Of a DNA stretch of 64,000 nucleotides, positions 52,906 to 61,779 are shown in pieces (position 1 is the first letter of the stretch; each line of letters starts with the position of its first letter). A model generated the notes under the pieces. It saw nothing but the letters and a program-made list of their open reading frames with translations, was not told where the DNA came from and made no database searches. This DNA comes from Bacteroidales bacterium (lineage in GTDB: Bacteria > Bacteroidota > Bacteroidia > Bacteroidales > M50B96), in the NCBI GenBank assembly GCA_018401015.1, contig JAGYLP010000007.1, positions 62,001-126,000 on the forward strand. The letters run 5' to 3'. The position numbers and the translations under genes are program-made.

Positions 52906-53805
52906 TTATCAATCACAAATGTAATGCATTTTTAATACAAATGTAACTCATCTAACATTACTTTTGTAACTTACCTTATAGTCAAGTTTGTTTACATTTG
53001 TAATCCCTTGTGTTAAGCTTCTTTCATAAAATACGAAACCTGAGCTATAACTAATAGTCCTCCATTTATGGTTCTCAATTAAGTTCGGTAAGCAATCCTC
53101 TTCATTCATCCTGCGAATATCGATTATATTGCTAAAATAATTGGCCATTCGCATATTTTTAGTGCTCATTATCAGAATCTTATATTTCAATTGTTACTAG
53201 AGTTTGAAAGGTAGATTCCGGGCATAAGGGCATCCAGAATGACACATATTATAAACCTGATAATCAATAAATTATACAAATTAGGTCGAATTGTGAAATG
53301 GATGAAATTATGTCCATTGGAAGAATTCCTTAGTTATCAAAACGCTAGTATTCTGTTACTTATGACTTATTAGATTCATCTGTTGACTGAAGCTTGAGAT
53401 AAATCGTCTAATTAACTGATATACAGTATTAAAATGACATCTATAATTTCATTGAATCTAATAGTTAGCTAGCGAGAGGCTATTTTAACAATCAATTACT
53501 TGATATATATATTCTAAATATACTGGTAAATAAATAATTAGGTATTTATTTTTAATGAAAATATATGCAGAAATCCTGTTGTCGATTATACCGACTACTA
53601 GTTCTATGTATTTACTATTGTAACCTTGTTGCACTTCGATTATTTACCTTTCATTTAGGTTTAGCAATCATTAGGTTACACCTGTAACTAATTGTGAGCA
53701 TAAAAAACCCCCTACTCCATGAGTAGAGGGTTACATTTGTATTGTCAAAGATTTTCCTGGGACCTTATACCAAAAGCAGTCTTAGCACATGGAAAAATCA
53801 ACTCA
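52906..53805. other. AT-rich gene-poor region with seven TTACA-N2-TGTAA dyads
   Basis: About 900 bases without a convincing gene. Dyads of the form TTACA-N2-TGTAA lie at 52913 (TCACA), 52935 (ATACA), 52958 (TTACT), 52992 (perfect), 53612 (TTACT), 53675-53688 (GTTACA-CC-TGTAAC, perfect, six-base arms) and 53731 (right arm TGTAT). All except the two perfect ones have one mismatch. The first three are 22 and 23 bases apart, two helical turns. Several also contain TAnnTTTG. A further AAATAAATA/TATTTATTT hairpin stands at 53528-53551. A short in-frame stretch around 53265-53370 may be a gene remnant. Confidence 0.6.
53702..53732 (-). terminator. Terminator downstream of iorB
   Basis: On the minus strand AACCCTCTACTC pairs with GAGTAGGGGGTT with one mismatch around a 3-base loop, then T's (plus-strand A-run at 53702-53707). 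One TTACA dyad overlaps its edge. Confidence 0.8.
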
Positions 53806-54381
53806 TTAAGAATGGGCTAGCTCTCTTCCTTTATAAAAAGCAGTAATATTTTGATCAATTACTTTACTCCCCTTCTTCTCGAAAAGCTTAATGATAGCAT
53901 TTTCCAAGACGGCTAATTCAAAGCCCAGGTGTTCCGATGCAGCACCCAGTATAATAACATTGGTACTACGACGGGCATTCAGATCTTTCGCTATTGTATC
54001 GGCATCTACGAGGATATGATTAGGAATCTTTCTCACTTCGCTAATAATCCCATCAATGTCAGGATAATTTTCGATGTTGTTGAAAGGAATAGTGTTCGTA
54101 ATGATCCATCCTTCCATCGATAAGCGAGGTAGATGCCTCAGTGCTTCGAGCGGTTCAATGGAAATAATCATATCGGCTTTGCCTTCCGGGATCAAATCGG
54201 AAGCAATCGGTTTATCGGAATAACGCAAATTAGAAAGTACATCACCTCCTCGCTGGCTCATTCCATGCACTTCGGATTGCTTTAAATTCAGACCGGATTC
54301 CAAGGCTGCAGTGCCAATAATAGCTGCCATGGAAACAATTCCTTGTCCTCCTACTCCCGAAATAATAATATCTTTTTTCAT
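53806..54381 (-). CDS. iorB: Indolepyruvate oxidoreductase subunit beta
   Basis: A 192-residue gamma-type subunit of 2-oxoacid:ferredoxin oxidoreductases (IISGVGGQGIVSMAAIIG, SEVHGMSQRGGDVLSNLRYS). With IorA it oxidises aryl pyruvates from aromatic amino acid transamination to acyl-CoA, reducing ferredoxin. I chose ATG 54381; the frame is open 14 codons further up but that part lies by the structured gap. An unusually long 192-base gap separates it from iorA. Confidence 0.95.
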   Translation of the reverse strand: MKKDIIISGVGGQGIVSMAAIIGTAALESGLNLKQSEVHGMSQRGGDVLSNLRYSDKPIASDLIPEGKADMIISIEPLEALRHLPRLSMEGWIITNTIPFNNIENYPDIDGIISEVRKIPNHILVDADTIAKDLNARRSTNVIILGAASEHLGFELAVLENAIIKLFEKKGSKVIDQNITAFYKGRELAHS

Positions 54382-54414
54382 CTGTATATAATTTGTTTTT
54401 TCAAGGTCAGATGG

Positions 54415-54468
54415 AATACCCATACCAGATTCATCGCGGTTAATGAGATTAATAATCTCATGGGTATT
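54415..54468. other. Nested inverted repeats in the iorA-iorB gap
   Basis: ATGAGATT-AAT-AATCTCAT (54443-54461) is a perfect hairpin. It lies inside a wider pairing of AATACCCAT (54415-54423) with ATGGGTATT (54460-54468). They overlap by two bases, so two folds could compete. There is no T-run, so it is not a plain terminator; it may stabilise or differentially process the mRNA. Confidence 0.55.
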
Positions 54469-54573
54469 TCGTTCTTTTATTATTTGACAATTACCTTAGG
54501 TATCTCAATTAAAATTTTTAAGGAGATGTATTCAACTAATTACAATATTAATTTTACTCCCCTTTCATCCGTA

Positions 54574-56193
54574 TTACTGCGTTTTATCTTTAAATTTTCG
54601 ACGCATTCTCTGATCCAGCACAACAATACACTCACGTCGAGGGATGATTACCGAAACTCCCGGGTAGTTTAATTCTTCTTCGATGACTTGAATATTCTCT
54701 TCGTGGAATTTTTTAAGAGGTCGGATTACGCGTATATGCTCTTCGGCAACGCCAACTCCTCTAACAATATCTTCCAAACGATTTCCGACAGCTGCCGAAT
54801 TTTGACCACCAGTCATTGCAGTTGTATCGTTGTCTAGGATAAACACCGTTACATTCGATCCATCGTTTACAGCATCGATGAGTCCGGTGATACCCGAATG
54901 GGTAAAAGTGGAATCTCCAATCACTGCAATAGCAGGAACTAGTCCGGCGTCGGCGGCTCCTTTAGCCATGGTGATACTGGCGCCCATATCCACACAGGTG
55001 TTGATAGCGCTGTAAGGAGGGAGTGCACCCAAAGTATAACACCCGATATCGGCAAAAACACGACCTTTCGAATAGTGCTTAGCAATAACCTCATTAATAG
55101 CTTTATAAGAATCGATATGCGGGCAACCGGCACAGAGAGCTGGTGGTCTTGGCACTACAATATCCGGAAGCGGACGTTTCTCTGGTTCAGGAAAACCGAG
55201 TGCTTTGCCAACTTTCACCGGATTGAGTTCACCGTCGAATGCTAGCGTACCATCCATTCTACCTTTAATATTTTTACCAATATTTAAAGAGCCGCGAAGT
55301 GCTTCTTCGATAAGGGGGTAGCCCTCTTCAAAAACGATTAGTTCATCGCATTCGTCGTAGATTTCCTGAAGCATTTCGTTTGGAACCGGATACTGACCAA
55401 TTTTTAGTACCGGGTATGGAATTTCCTGATTAGGATAATTTTCCTGCAGGTAATTATACGCGATTCCGGTGGCTATGATACCCAACGACTTATCATTCCC
55501 TTTCAGGTAACTGTTGTAGCCTGACTCCAACGCTGCCTTTTTAAAGTGTTCCTGATTGTGAATCAAGGTTTTATAATTTTCCCTGGCAATCGATGGCAGT
55601 AATACGAATTGTGTTAATTTTTCGGGTAGTCTGAGCTCGTTTTGTTCCCGGGTAATCAACCGTGGTGCAACTCCGGCTCGTGAATGCGCAAGTCGGGTTG
55701 TTATCCTTAACAGCACAGGAGTTTTTAGTACCTCGGATAGGTCGAATGCATAATGAACCATATCGTAAGCTTCTTGCTGATGATGTGGTTCGAGGACAGG
55801 AATCATTGCAAATTTGCCAAAGAATCGTGAATCTTGCTCGTTTTGAGATGAATGCATCGACGGGTCATCGGCTACTACCACAACTAAGCCTCCATTTGCT
55901 CCGGTTATAGCAGAATTTACAAATGCATCGGCGGCCACATTTAAACCGACATGTTTCATGCAGACCATGCTTCGTTTGCCGGCATACGACATTCCCAAAG
56001 CGCCTTCCATGGCGGTTTTTTCGTTGGTAGCCCATGAAGAACGAATATTCTTCTCTTTTGCTTCTTCCGATTTTTGAATGTATTCGGTGATTTCGGTAGA
56101 GGGAGTTCCCGGATAAGCATATACGCCCGAGATACCTGCGTCGATGGCTGCCTGGGCAATGGCTTCATCGCCCATTAAAAGGTGTTTTTCCAT
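54574..56193 (-). CDS. iorA: Indolepyruvate oxidoreductase subunit alpha
   Basis: A 539-residue thiamine diphosphate enzyme subunit. It has the N-terminal pyrimidine-binding part (GISGVYAYPGTPSTEITEYIQ), the CAGCPHIDSY segment, and the TPP site GDSTFTHSGITGLIDAVNDGSNVTVFILDNDTTAMTGGQ. The chain stops at PRRECIVVLDQRM without the C-terminal 2x[4Fe-4S] ferredoxin domain that many archaeal and proteobacterial IorA have. I see no CxxCxxC downstream in any frame. This may be normal for Bacteroidota. A -7 box lies at 56227-56234. Confidence 0.93.
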   Translation of the reverse strand: MEKHLLMGDEAIAQAAIDAGISGVYAYPGTPSTEITEYIQKSEEAKEKNIRSSWATNEKTAMEGALGMSYAGKRSMVCMKHVGLNVAADAFVNSAITGANGGLVVVVADDPSMHSSQNEQDSRFFGKFAMIPVLEPHHQQEAYDMVHYAFDLSEVLKTPVLLRITTRLAHSRAGVAPRLITREQNELRLPEKLTQFVLLPSIARENYKTLIHNQEHFKKAALESGYNSYLKGNDKSLGIIATGIAYNYLQENYPNQEIPYPVLKIGQYPVPNEMLQEIYDECDELIVFEEGYPLIEEALRGSLNIGKNIKGRMDGTLAFDGELNPVKVGKALGFPEPEKRPLPDIVVPRPPALCAGCPHIDSYKAINEVIAKHYSKGRVFADIGCYTLGALPPYSAINTCVDMGASITMAKGAADAGLVPAIAVIGDSTFTHSGITGLIDAVNDGSNVTVFILDNDTTAMTGGQNSAAVGNRLEDIVRGVGVAEEHIRVIRPLKKFHEENIQVIEEELNYPGVSVIIPRRECIVVLDQRMRRKFKDKTQ

Positions 56194-56226
56194 CTTATTT
56201 TGTTTATTAATTATCAATGTTTCATG

Positions 56227-56234
56227 CAAAAATA
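56227..56234 (-). promoter_or_regulatory. -7 box before iorA
   Basis: CAAAAATA reads TATTTTTG on the minus strand, 33 bases before the ATG. The best TTG is only 14 bases upstream. Confidence 0.5.
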
Positions 56235-56451
56235 GGTATAAATAACAGCAAGGAAAATGTATTATACGACATGAAAAAGTCAGTCGAAATACTCATAAAA
56301 TCAGGGGTTAGGAGTATAGGGAGGTGGTCCTATTCACTATTATGCAACCCGCTACCCAACTATTGGATTGGATGCTAAGCAAGTTTAATCAAAAGGGGAA
56401 AAGCTTCTAAAACGAACGAGGGAATCTAAAGAGAAAGAGGGACGTAAGGAT

Positions 56452-56480
56452 AAAAAAAAAGGAGGTAACACCCTCCTTTT
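56452..56480 (-). terminator. Terminator of the DUF2795 gene
   Basis: On the minus strand AAAAGGAGG pairs with CCTCCTTTT over a 6-base loop, followed by a run of T (plus-strand A-run at 56452-56460). Confidence 0.85.
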
Positions 56481-56700
56481 AATATTCATCTTCGTTGAAG
56501 AAAAAATCGTCCTTGCTTGGATAATCCGGCCAAATATCTTCAATACTTTCGTAAATATCGCCTTCATCTTCAATCTCTTGAAGATTCTCGATGACTTCCA
56601 ATGGAGCACCGGAACGGATAGCGAAATCGATTAATTCTTCTTTGGTAGCCGGCCAGGGGGCATCTTCCAGTTTTGAGGCTAATTCGAGTGTCCAGTACAT
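56479..56700 (-). CDS. DUF2795 small acidic protein
   Basis: A 73-residue protein: WTLELASKLEDAPWPATKEELIDFAIRSGAPLEVIENLQEIEDEGDIYESIEDIWPDYP. It matches the DUF2795 pattern, a short helical domain with an acidic end. The function is not known. It has its own -7 box (TATATTTG, 56752-56745 minus) and a terminator, so it is a single-gene unit. The terminator overlaps its last two bases. Confidence 0.85.
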   Translation of the reverse strand: MYWTLELASKLEDAPWPATKEELIDFAIRSGAPLEVIENLQEIEDEGDIYESIEDIWPDYPSKDDFFFNEDEY

Positions 56701-56744
56701 AATCGAAAATTTATGATAGTCTATGATTCATTCTTAAAATCGCG

Positions 56745-56752
56745 CAAATATA
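56745..56752 (-). promoter_or_regulatory. -7 box before DUF2795
   Basis: CAAATATA reads TATATTTG on the minus strand, a full TAnnTTTG match 44 bases before the ATG. Confidence 0.5.
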
Positions 56753-56858
56753 AAAATTATTTTGTCGCTCCGACACGGTGTTAATAAGCTTATTGAAAAT
56801 GTTAATCATTTTCTGCGCGGCTTCCAGAGATGCGACTTAAAAGCTTAATTATCATTAA

Positions 56859-57404
56859 TTAAGATGATTTCCACGGTAATTCAGGCACATCCAGTTCACG
56901 ATGAAGATGGCGCGAAAAAACGAAGAAGAAGTCGGACAGTCGATTTAGATACTTTAAAACCAAATCGTTTATCGGAACCTCATCCATTAATCGGATTAAT
57001 TCTCTCTCAACCCGCCGGCATACAGTTCTGACCACATGAGTAAGGGAAATGGTAGGATGTCCACCTGGTAAAACAAAACTCCGCAAAGGAATTAAGTCGG
57101 CATCCATTTGATCGATTTCTTTTTCTAAGGAGACGATATCTTCTTCGTGAATATGCGGAAGTTGTTTTAGAAACGATTCATCCTCACAAGCAAGAATGGA
57201 AGAAATTACCATTAAACGATCTTCCATTCCGAGCAATAAAGCCTTGTAGTGGGAATTTTCGAGCGTATCGCGCAGGTAGGCAATAAATGCTATGAGTTCA
57301 TCAACCGAACCATACGCTTCTATTCGTTTGTGACTTTTCTTAACACGCTGACCTCCAACCAAGCTGGTGCTTCCTTTATCGCCCGTTTTAGTATAAATTT
57401 TCAT
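56859..57404 (-). CDS. Cob(I)yrinic acid a,c-diamide adenosyltransferase (PduO type)
   Basis: A 181-residue trimeric ATP:corrinoid adenosyltransferase that makes adenosylcobalamin. The ATP loop KIYTKTGDKGSTSLVGGQRVKKSH is followed by EAYGSVDELIAF, and the C-terminal SFVLPGGHPTISLTHVVRTVCRRVERELIRL holds the active-site arginine. This type often serves methylmalonyl-CoA mutase, consistent with succinate-propionate metabolism, but no mutase is in the window. Confidence 0.95.
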   Translation of the reverse strand: MKIYTKTGDKGSTSLVGGQRVKKSHKRIEAYGSVDELIAFIAYLRDTLENSHYKALLLGMEDRLMVISSILACEDESFLKQLPHIHEEDIVSLEKEIDQMDADLIPLRSFVLPGGHPTISLTHVVRTVCRRVERELIRLMDEVPINDLVLKYLNRLSDFFFVFSRHLHRELDVPELPWKSS

Positions 57405-57677
57405 GGATTGATAATCTTGTTTTTACTTTTTAGTATTCATATTATGAGGGTTCCTTTTTATACCTAAAGAGACTCTCCTTTCAAACGCATGTTTGATGGT
57501 CGCTAATTTTCTTATAATGAACCAAACAGACCTATTTCATTTACAACTCATGCTTTGCATATCGGGAAAACTCCTCGATTTGGAACCTAAGTAATAATGG
57601 TTTTTATAGTGATGCCCCTTTTAAAGCAATTAACCGGAAAGAAGTTTAGCAAAACCTGAAAAAAAATAAAAAAAATA

Positions 57678-58418
57678 TCAACCTTCCTTTGCAATGATTG
57701 GTGTGTTAACGATTGGCTCTGCATTTCGTGCGTCCGATGAAACCATTCCGTCCATCAAGCGAATAATTCGATGGGCATGTCTGGCGATGTCTTCTTCGTG
57801 AGTAACCAAAATAATTGTATTCCCTTTTGCGTGAATTTCCTGAAAAAGATTCATGATATCGACCGATGTTTTCGAATCAAGATTTCCCGTTGGCTCGTCG
57901 GCCAGAATGATACTCGGATTATTTACCAAGGCCCTTGCGACGGCAACTCGCTGGCGTTGTCCTCCGGATAATTCATTGGGTTTATGATGCTTTCGGCTAC
58001 CTAGACCAACACTATCGAGGACCTCTTCCGATTTTTTCACTCGCTCTTTTTTGGGATAACCGGCATAAATAAGCGGTAATTCGACGTTTTCCAGTGCATT
58101 GTAGCGAGGCAAAAGATTGAACGTTTGAAAGACGAACCCAATTTCTTTATTTCGAATTTCAGCGAGTCTGTCGTCTAGTTGAATGCTCACATCCTTGTTG
58201 TTCAATACGTAGGTGCCAGATGTGGGAGTATCCAGACATCCAATTACATTCATTAGGGTTGATTTTCCAGAACCGCTTGGGCCCATGATAGCTACATAGT
58301 CGCCACGAGCAATGCTTAGGCTCACGCCCCGCAGAGCTTCGATTGTTTCGCTGCCAACATGATAGTGCTTTACAATATCCTTCAGCTCAATTACCATTGT
58401 TTGTTGTTCTTCGATCAT
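57678..58418 (-). CDS. ABC transporter ATP-binding protein, MacB/LolD-like
   Basis: A 246-residue ATPase. Walker A is GPSGSGKST, the signature is [15 protein letters not shown], Walker B is [12 protein letters not shown], and the switch histidine is in [24 protein letters not shown]-type spacing and [13 protein letters not shown] place it with MacB and LolD. The permease is not adjacent. ATG 58418 overlaps the tilS stop in an ATGA arrangement, so the genes are translationally coupled. Confidence 0.93.
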   Translation of the reverse strand: MIEEQQTMVIELKDIVKHYHVGSETIEALRGVSLSIARGDYVAIMGPSGSGKSTLMNVIGCLDTPTSGTYVLNNKDVSIQLDDRLAEIRNKEIGFVFQTFNLLPRYNALENVELPLIYAGYPKKERVKKSEEVLDSVGLGSRKHHKPNELSGGQRQRVAVARALVNNPSIILADEPTGNLDSKTSVDIMNLFQEIHAKGNTIILVTHEEDIARHAHRIIRLMDGMVSSDARNAEPIVNTPIIAKEG

Positions 58419-59740
58419 AAGCATGTAAATTTCACAAATTCCTTGGTACTTTCATTTATTCGAAAACGATTATCAATTCGATAACCGATTACCCAAACGA
58501 TATCGTCTCCTGATAATAACAACCAAATCTTCTTTTTCTTGTATTTGGGAACTTTTTGGTCGATAAAAAAATCGGAAATCAACTTTGAATGATTCATTCC
58601 GAAGGGAAAAAAGCGATCTCCTTCCCTCCAGTGGCGTATTTTGAGTGGAAGCTGCAATTTGGCTGCATCCACATAAGCCACTTCTGCTACAAAAGACAAA
58701 TCTTCAAGAGAATGAAAGGGCAATCTTTCCATTTTAATCCTGACTGGATTGGATATCATGAACTTGTCTTCTGCCCAAAGATACTCTTTTTGAAAATCCT
58801 GATTCTTGGTAATCTCGAAGCGAAGGAATTCCTTTTCAAGGTAAAACCAACCACTGCCCGATTCAAATTCTTGTCCATATCTGCCTGCGACAAAGTGATC
58901 TAGCAGCTGGGCAGCGGACGATACCGATAATTGCCGCCGCAGCAAATATTCGGTAAGGAGGTGTTCAGCGTACTTCTCCTTGATCAAATCTTGTCGGAAA
59001 ATGGTTTCCCCATCTTCATCTTCCCTAATAAGTTGGAAAAGATGAGATTCAATAAAATCTTCGTGAATTTCTGCTGCTTTCGATAAATGGTTTAAGGATC
59101 GATGCATCGATTCACTTGCATTTGGACGAAGCTCTCTCAATTTCGGAAGCAGTTGATGCCGAATCCGATTTCTTAGGTATGTATCACTTGCATTACTTCG
59201 ATCCTCTCGATAAAAAACAGAATGATTTGCAGCATATTCTTCCAAAGAGTGGCGAGTAAATGCAAGAAGCGGTCGGAGTAGATATTGATTCTTCAAAGGG
59301 ATTCCCTTAAGTCCTCGTATCCCCGACCCTCTCAGCAAGTTAATGAAAAAAGTTTCCATTGAATCGTCGGCGTGGTGTCCCAAGAGAATGGCTTCAGCCA
59401 TTAATTCTGACCGTAGTTTCTCAAACCAGGTATAGCGAAGAATTCGCGCTGCTTCTTGAATACTCAGCTGGTTTTCGGTTGCGTAAGTTTCCGTTTGAAA
59501 GGATTTAACAAAACAAGGAATTCCTCTTTGTTGACAGTATTGGATCACAAATTCCTGATCGGCATCAGACTCGAAGTCTCTCAACTGAAAATTACAATGC
59601 GCAACAAAGATGGGATGATGTGTTTGCTCCAATAGATGTAAAAGTACCATCGAATCTAATCCTCCACTTACAGCCACCAGAACCCGACTTTCGGTTGAGG
59701 TCAGGTTCGTTCGCAATACATTTTGAAGATAAGGCATCAT
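58415..59740 (-). CDS. tilS: tRNA(Ile)-lysidine synthase
   Basis: A 441-residue enzyme that converts C34 of tRNA-Ile(CAU) to lysidine, using ATP and lysine. The N-type PP-loop is [16 protein letters not shown], followed by [20 protein letters not shown] and [12 protein letters not shown]. The C-terminal [32 protein letters not shown] is the TilS C-domain. It is coupled to the ABC ATPase downstream. Confidence 0.96.
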   Translation of the reverse strand: MMPYLQNVLRTNLTSTESRVLVAVSGGLDSMVLLHLLEQTHHPIFVAHCNFQLRDFESDADQEFVIQYCQQRGIPCFVKSFQTETYATENQLSIQEAARILRYTWFEKLRSELMAEAILLGHHADDSMETFFINLLRGSGIRGLKGIPLKNQYLLRPLLAFTRHSLEEYAANHSVFYREDRSNASDTYLRNRIRHQLLPKLRELRPNASESMHRSLNHLSKAAEIHEDFIESHLFQLIREDEDGETIFRQDLIKEKYAEHLLTEYLLRRQLSVSSAAQLLDHFVAGRYGQEFESGSGWFYLEKEFLRFEITKNQDFQKEYLWAEDKFMISNPVRIKMERLPFHSLEDLSFVAEVAYVDAAKLQLPLKIRHWREGDRFFPFGMNHSKLISDFFIDQKVPKYKKKKIWLLLSGDDIVWVIGYRIDNRFRINESTKEFVKFTCL

Positions 59741-59753
59741 TTCACGTATACTT

Positions 59754-59793
59754 TTTAAAAAAAATCCTAAGCTAATGATAAGCTTAGGATTTT
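59754..59793. terminator. Bidirectional terminator between sucC and tilS
   Basis: AAATCCTAAGCT pairs with AGCTTAGGATTT over the 7-base loop AATGATA. On the minus strand it follows sucC and is followed by T's from the A-run at 59757-59764. Confidence 0.88.
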
Positions 59794-59841
59794 GGGATGT
59801 TATGAGGCAGCTAGCCTACCTTTTGAGAAAAAAATCGAAAA

Positions 59842-61029
59842 TTACACGACTTGTTTTACCAAATCGGCAGCTTCTTTCAAGGTGATTGCTGAATAAACTT
59901 TAAGCCCGGAAGCATCAATCAGTTCTTTCCCTTCCTGAGCATTTGTTCCTTGTAAGCGGACGATTACCGGGACTTCGATGTTTCCAATTTTGTTGTAAGC
60001 ATCGACTACCCCTTGTGCAACTCGATCGCAACGAACAATTCCGCCAAAGATGTTAATTAGAATAGCTTTCACGGCTGGATCTTTGAGAATAATACGGAAG
60101 CCTGCTTCAACGGTTTCAGCATTGGCTGTACCTCCCACATCGAGAAAATTAGCAGGATCGCCACCGCTCAGCTTGATAATATCCATGGTGGCCATTGCGA
60201 GACCGGCCCCGTTGACCATACAACCAACATTTCCATCTAGTTTGACGAAATTGAGGTTATATTTTCCAGCTTCTACTTCGGTTGGATCTTCTTCGGTGAT
60301 ATCGCGCATTTCTGCATATTCCGGATGACGATAAAGGGCATTATCGTCGAGGTTTACTTTACAATCGGCGGCCAGAATGAGATCGTCGGATGTTTTAAAA
60401 ACCGGGTTGATTTCAAACATACTAGCATCCGTTTCTACGTATGCTTTATAGAGCGAAGCAACAAATTTTGTCATTTGTTTGAAAGCTTTACCACTCAAGC
60501 CTAAGTTGAAAGCTACGCGGCGAGCTTGAAAAGGCATGAGCCCAACTTTCGGGTCCACTTCTTCTTTAAAAATCAAGTGAGGAGTTTCAGCAGCTACAGT
60601 TTCGATATCCATTCCCCCTTCGGTCGAATACATGATGATATTTCTTCCGGTTGCACGGTTGAGCAGAACGCTCATGTAAAATTCTTGAATCTCACTTTCG
60701 CCCGGATAATAAATGCTTTGTTCAACAAGTACCTTGTGAACAGTTTTTCCTTCCGGCCCGGTTTGATGCGTAACGAGGTTCATCCCTAAAATTTGTTCAG
60801 CATAAGGAGTTACTTCTTCGATGGATTTGGCAATTTTCACTCCTCCTCCTTTACCTCGACCACCGGCATGGATTTGAGCTTTTACGGCAAAACTATCGCA
60901 ACCTGCAACTGATTTAACCTGTTTGGCAGCTTCGTAGGCTTTGGATGGGTGATCGATTACAACTCCTTCGGGAACGGCTACGCCGAACTGGCGCAAAATG
61001 TACTTACCCTGATATTCGTGTAGATTCAT
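59842..61029 (-). CDS. sucC: Succinyl-CoA synthetase beta subunit
   Basis: A 395-residue ATP-grasp subunit that with SucD makes succinate and ATP from succinyl-CoA in the TCA or fermentative branch. It opens [22 protein letters not shown], has [13 protein letters not shown] and ends with the CoA-ligase domain ([31 protein letters not shown]). No sucD is adjacent; separation of the two genes occurs in Bacteroidota. Confidence 0.97.
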   Translation of the reverse strand: MNLHEYQGKYILRQFGVAVPEGVVIDHPSKAYEAAKQVKSVAGCDSFAVKAQIHAGGRGKGGGVKIAKSIEEVTPYAEQILGMNLVTHQTGPEGKTVHKVLVEQSIYYPGESEIQEFYMSVLLNRATGRNIIMYSTEGGMDIETVAAETPHLIFKEEVDPKVGLMPFQARRVAFNLGLSGKAFKQMTKFVASLYKAYVETDASMFEINPVFKTSDDLILAADCKVNLDDNALYRHPEYAEMRDITEEDPTEVEAGKYNLNFVKLDGNVGCMVNGAGLAMATMDIIKLSGGDPANFLDVGGTANAETVEAGFRIILKDPAVKAILINIFGGIVRCDRVAQGVVDAYNKIGNIEVPVIVRLQGTNAQEGKELIDASGLKVYSAITLKEAADLVKQVV

Positions 61030-61159
61030 AATGGTGTTTGTTTATGGATAATTGGCTTGTTTAATCGACTAAGTAAAAGGCTTGGGAGTGAGCAAGGGAG
61101 CTTCGTCCTTAAGCGTGACGAAGATAAATTTTTCCATGGTTTGAGCAAAGCAATTTTCC

Positions 61160-61167
61160 TACTTTTG
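61160..61167 (+). promoter_or_regulatory. -7 box before the SpoU methyltransferase gene
   Basis: TACTTTTG fully matches TAnnTTTG 25 bases before the ATG; TTTG stands 16 bases upstream, slightly closer than usual. Confidence 0.6.
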
Positions 61168-61192
61168 TCGGCCTGTAAACAGGAGGAAACCT

Positions 61193-61723
61193 ATGCGCAA
61201 AAGGAAAAACAGTGAATTAGGCCGATTAAGCATCGAGGCATTCAAAGAGACTCCCAAAATACCCGTTGTCGTAGTATTAGATAACATACGAAGTTTGCAT
61301 AATGTAGGTTCGGTTTTTCGAACATCTGATGCTTTATTGATTGAATCGGTCTATTTGTGCGGTTTTACAGCCCAACCGCCTCATCCTGAGATTCACAAAA
61401 CTGCGCTCGGAGCCACCGAATCGGTTCAGTGGGAATATTTTGATTCCGGACTAGCTGCACTTGAAGCATTGAAGAAAGAATCCTATACGCTTATCGCAAT
61501 CGAACAGGTAGAAGGGAGCATTCCTTTGAACCATTTTTTACCGAATGCAAATGAAAAATACGCGCTCTTTTTTGGGAATGAGGTAAGGGGTGTTCAGCAA
61601 GAAATCGTCGACGCCTGCCATCATGCTATCGAGATACCACAATACGGAACCAAGCATAGTTTTAACATCAGCGTAAGTGTAGGGATTGTGTTATGGGATT
61701 TCTTTTCCAAAATACGTTTATAA
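61193..61723 (+). CDS. TrmH/SpoU family RNA 2'-O-methyltransferase
   Basis: A 176-residue SPOUT enzyme. Motif 1 is LDNIRSLHNVGSVFRTSDAL, motif 2 is LFFGNEVRGVQQEIVD and motif 3 is IEIPQYGTKHSFNISVSVGIVLWD. Together they form the trefoil knot that binds S-adenosylmethionine. It lacks the RNA-binding N-terminal domain of RlmB, so the target, probably tRNA or rRNA, is uncertain. Confidence 0.94.
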   Translation: MRKRKNSELGRLSIEAFKETPKIPVVVVLDNIRSLHNVGSVFRTSDALLIESVYLCGFTAQPPHPEIHKTALGATESVQWEYFDSGLAALEALKKESYTLIAIEQVEGSIPLNHFLPNANEKYALFFGNEVRGVQQEIVDACHHAIEIPQYGTKHSFNISVSVGIVLWDFFSKIRL

Positions 61724-61754
61724 AAAAAGCTGCCTCGACGAGACAGCTTTTTTT
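61722..61754. terminator. Bidirectional terminator after the SpoU gene
   Basis: AAAAAAAGCTG pairs with CAGCTTTTTTT, with an inner CTC-GAC-GAG hairpin. It serves both the plus-strand methyltransferase and the minus-strand lipoprotein gene. Confidence 0.9.
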
Positions 61755-61779
61755 ATGTATTGAAGATTATTCCGAAACC

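Noticed and set aside
52948-53190. Minus-strand frame of 80 codons between the XRE gene and iorB
   Set aside because: It lies in AT-rich sequence, has no recognisable motif, and contains two of the regulatory dyads. No promoter placed before its start was found. I leave it out as a gene.
54382-54440. N-terminal extension of iorB through the open frame upstream
   Set aside because: There is only one Met in that frame (MGIPSD), the added residues match nothing in the family, and the stretch forms part of the nested inverted repeats.
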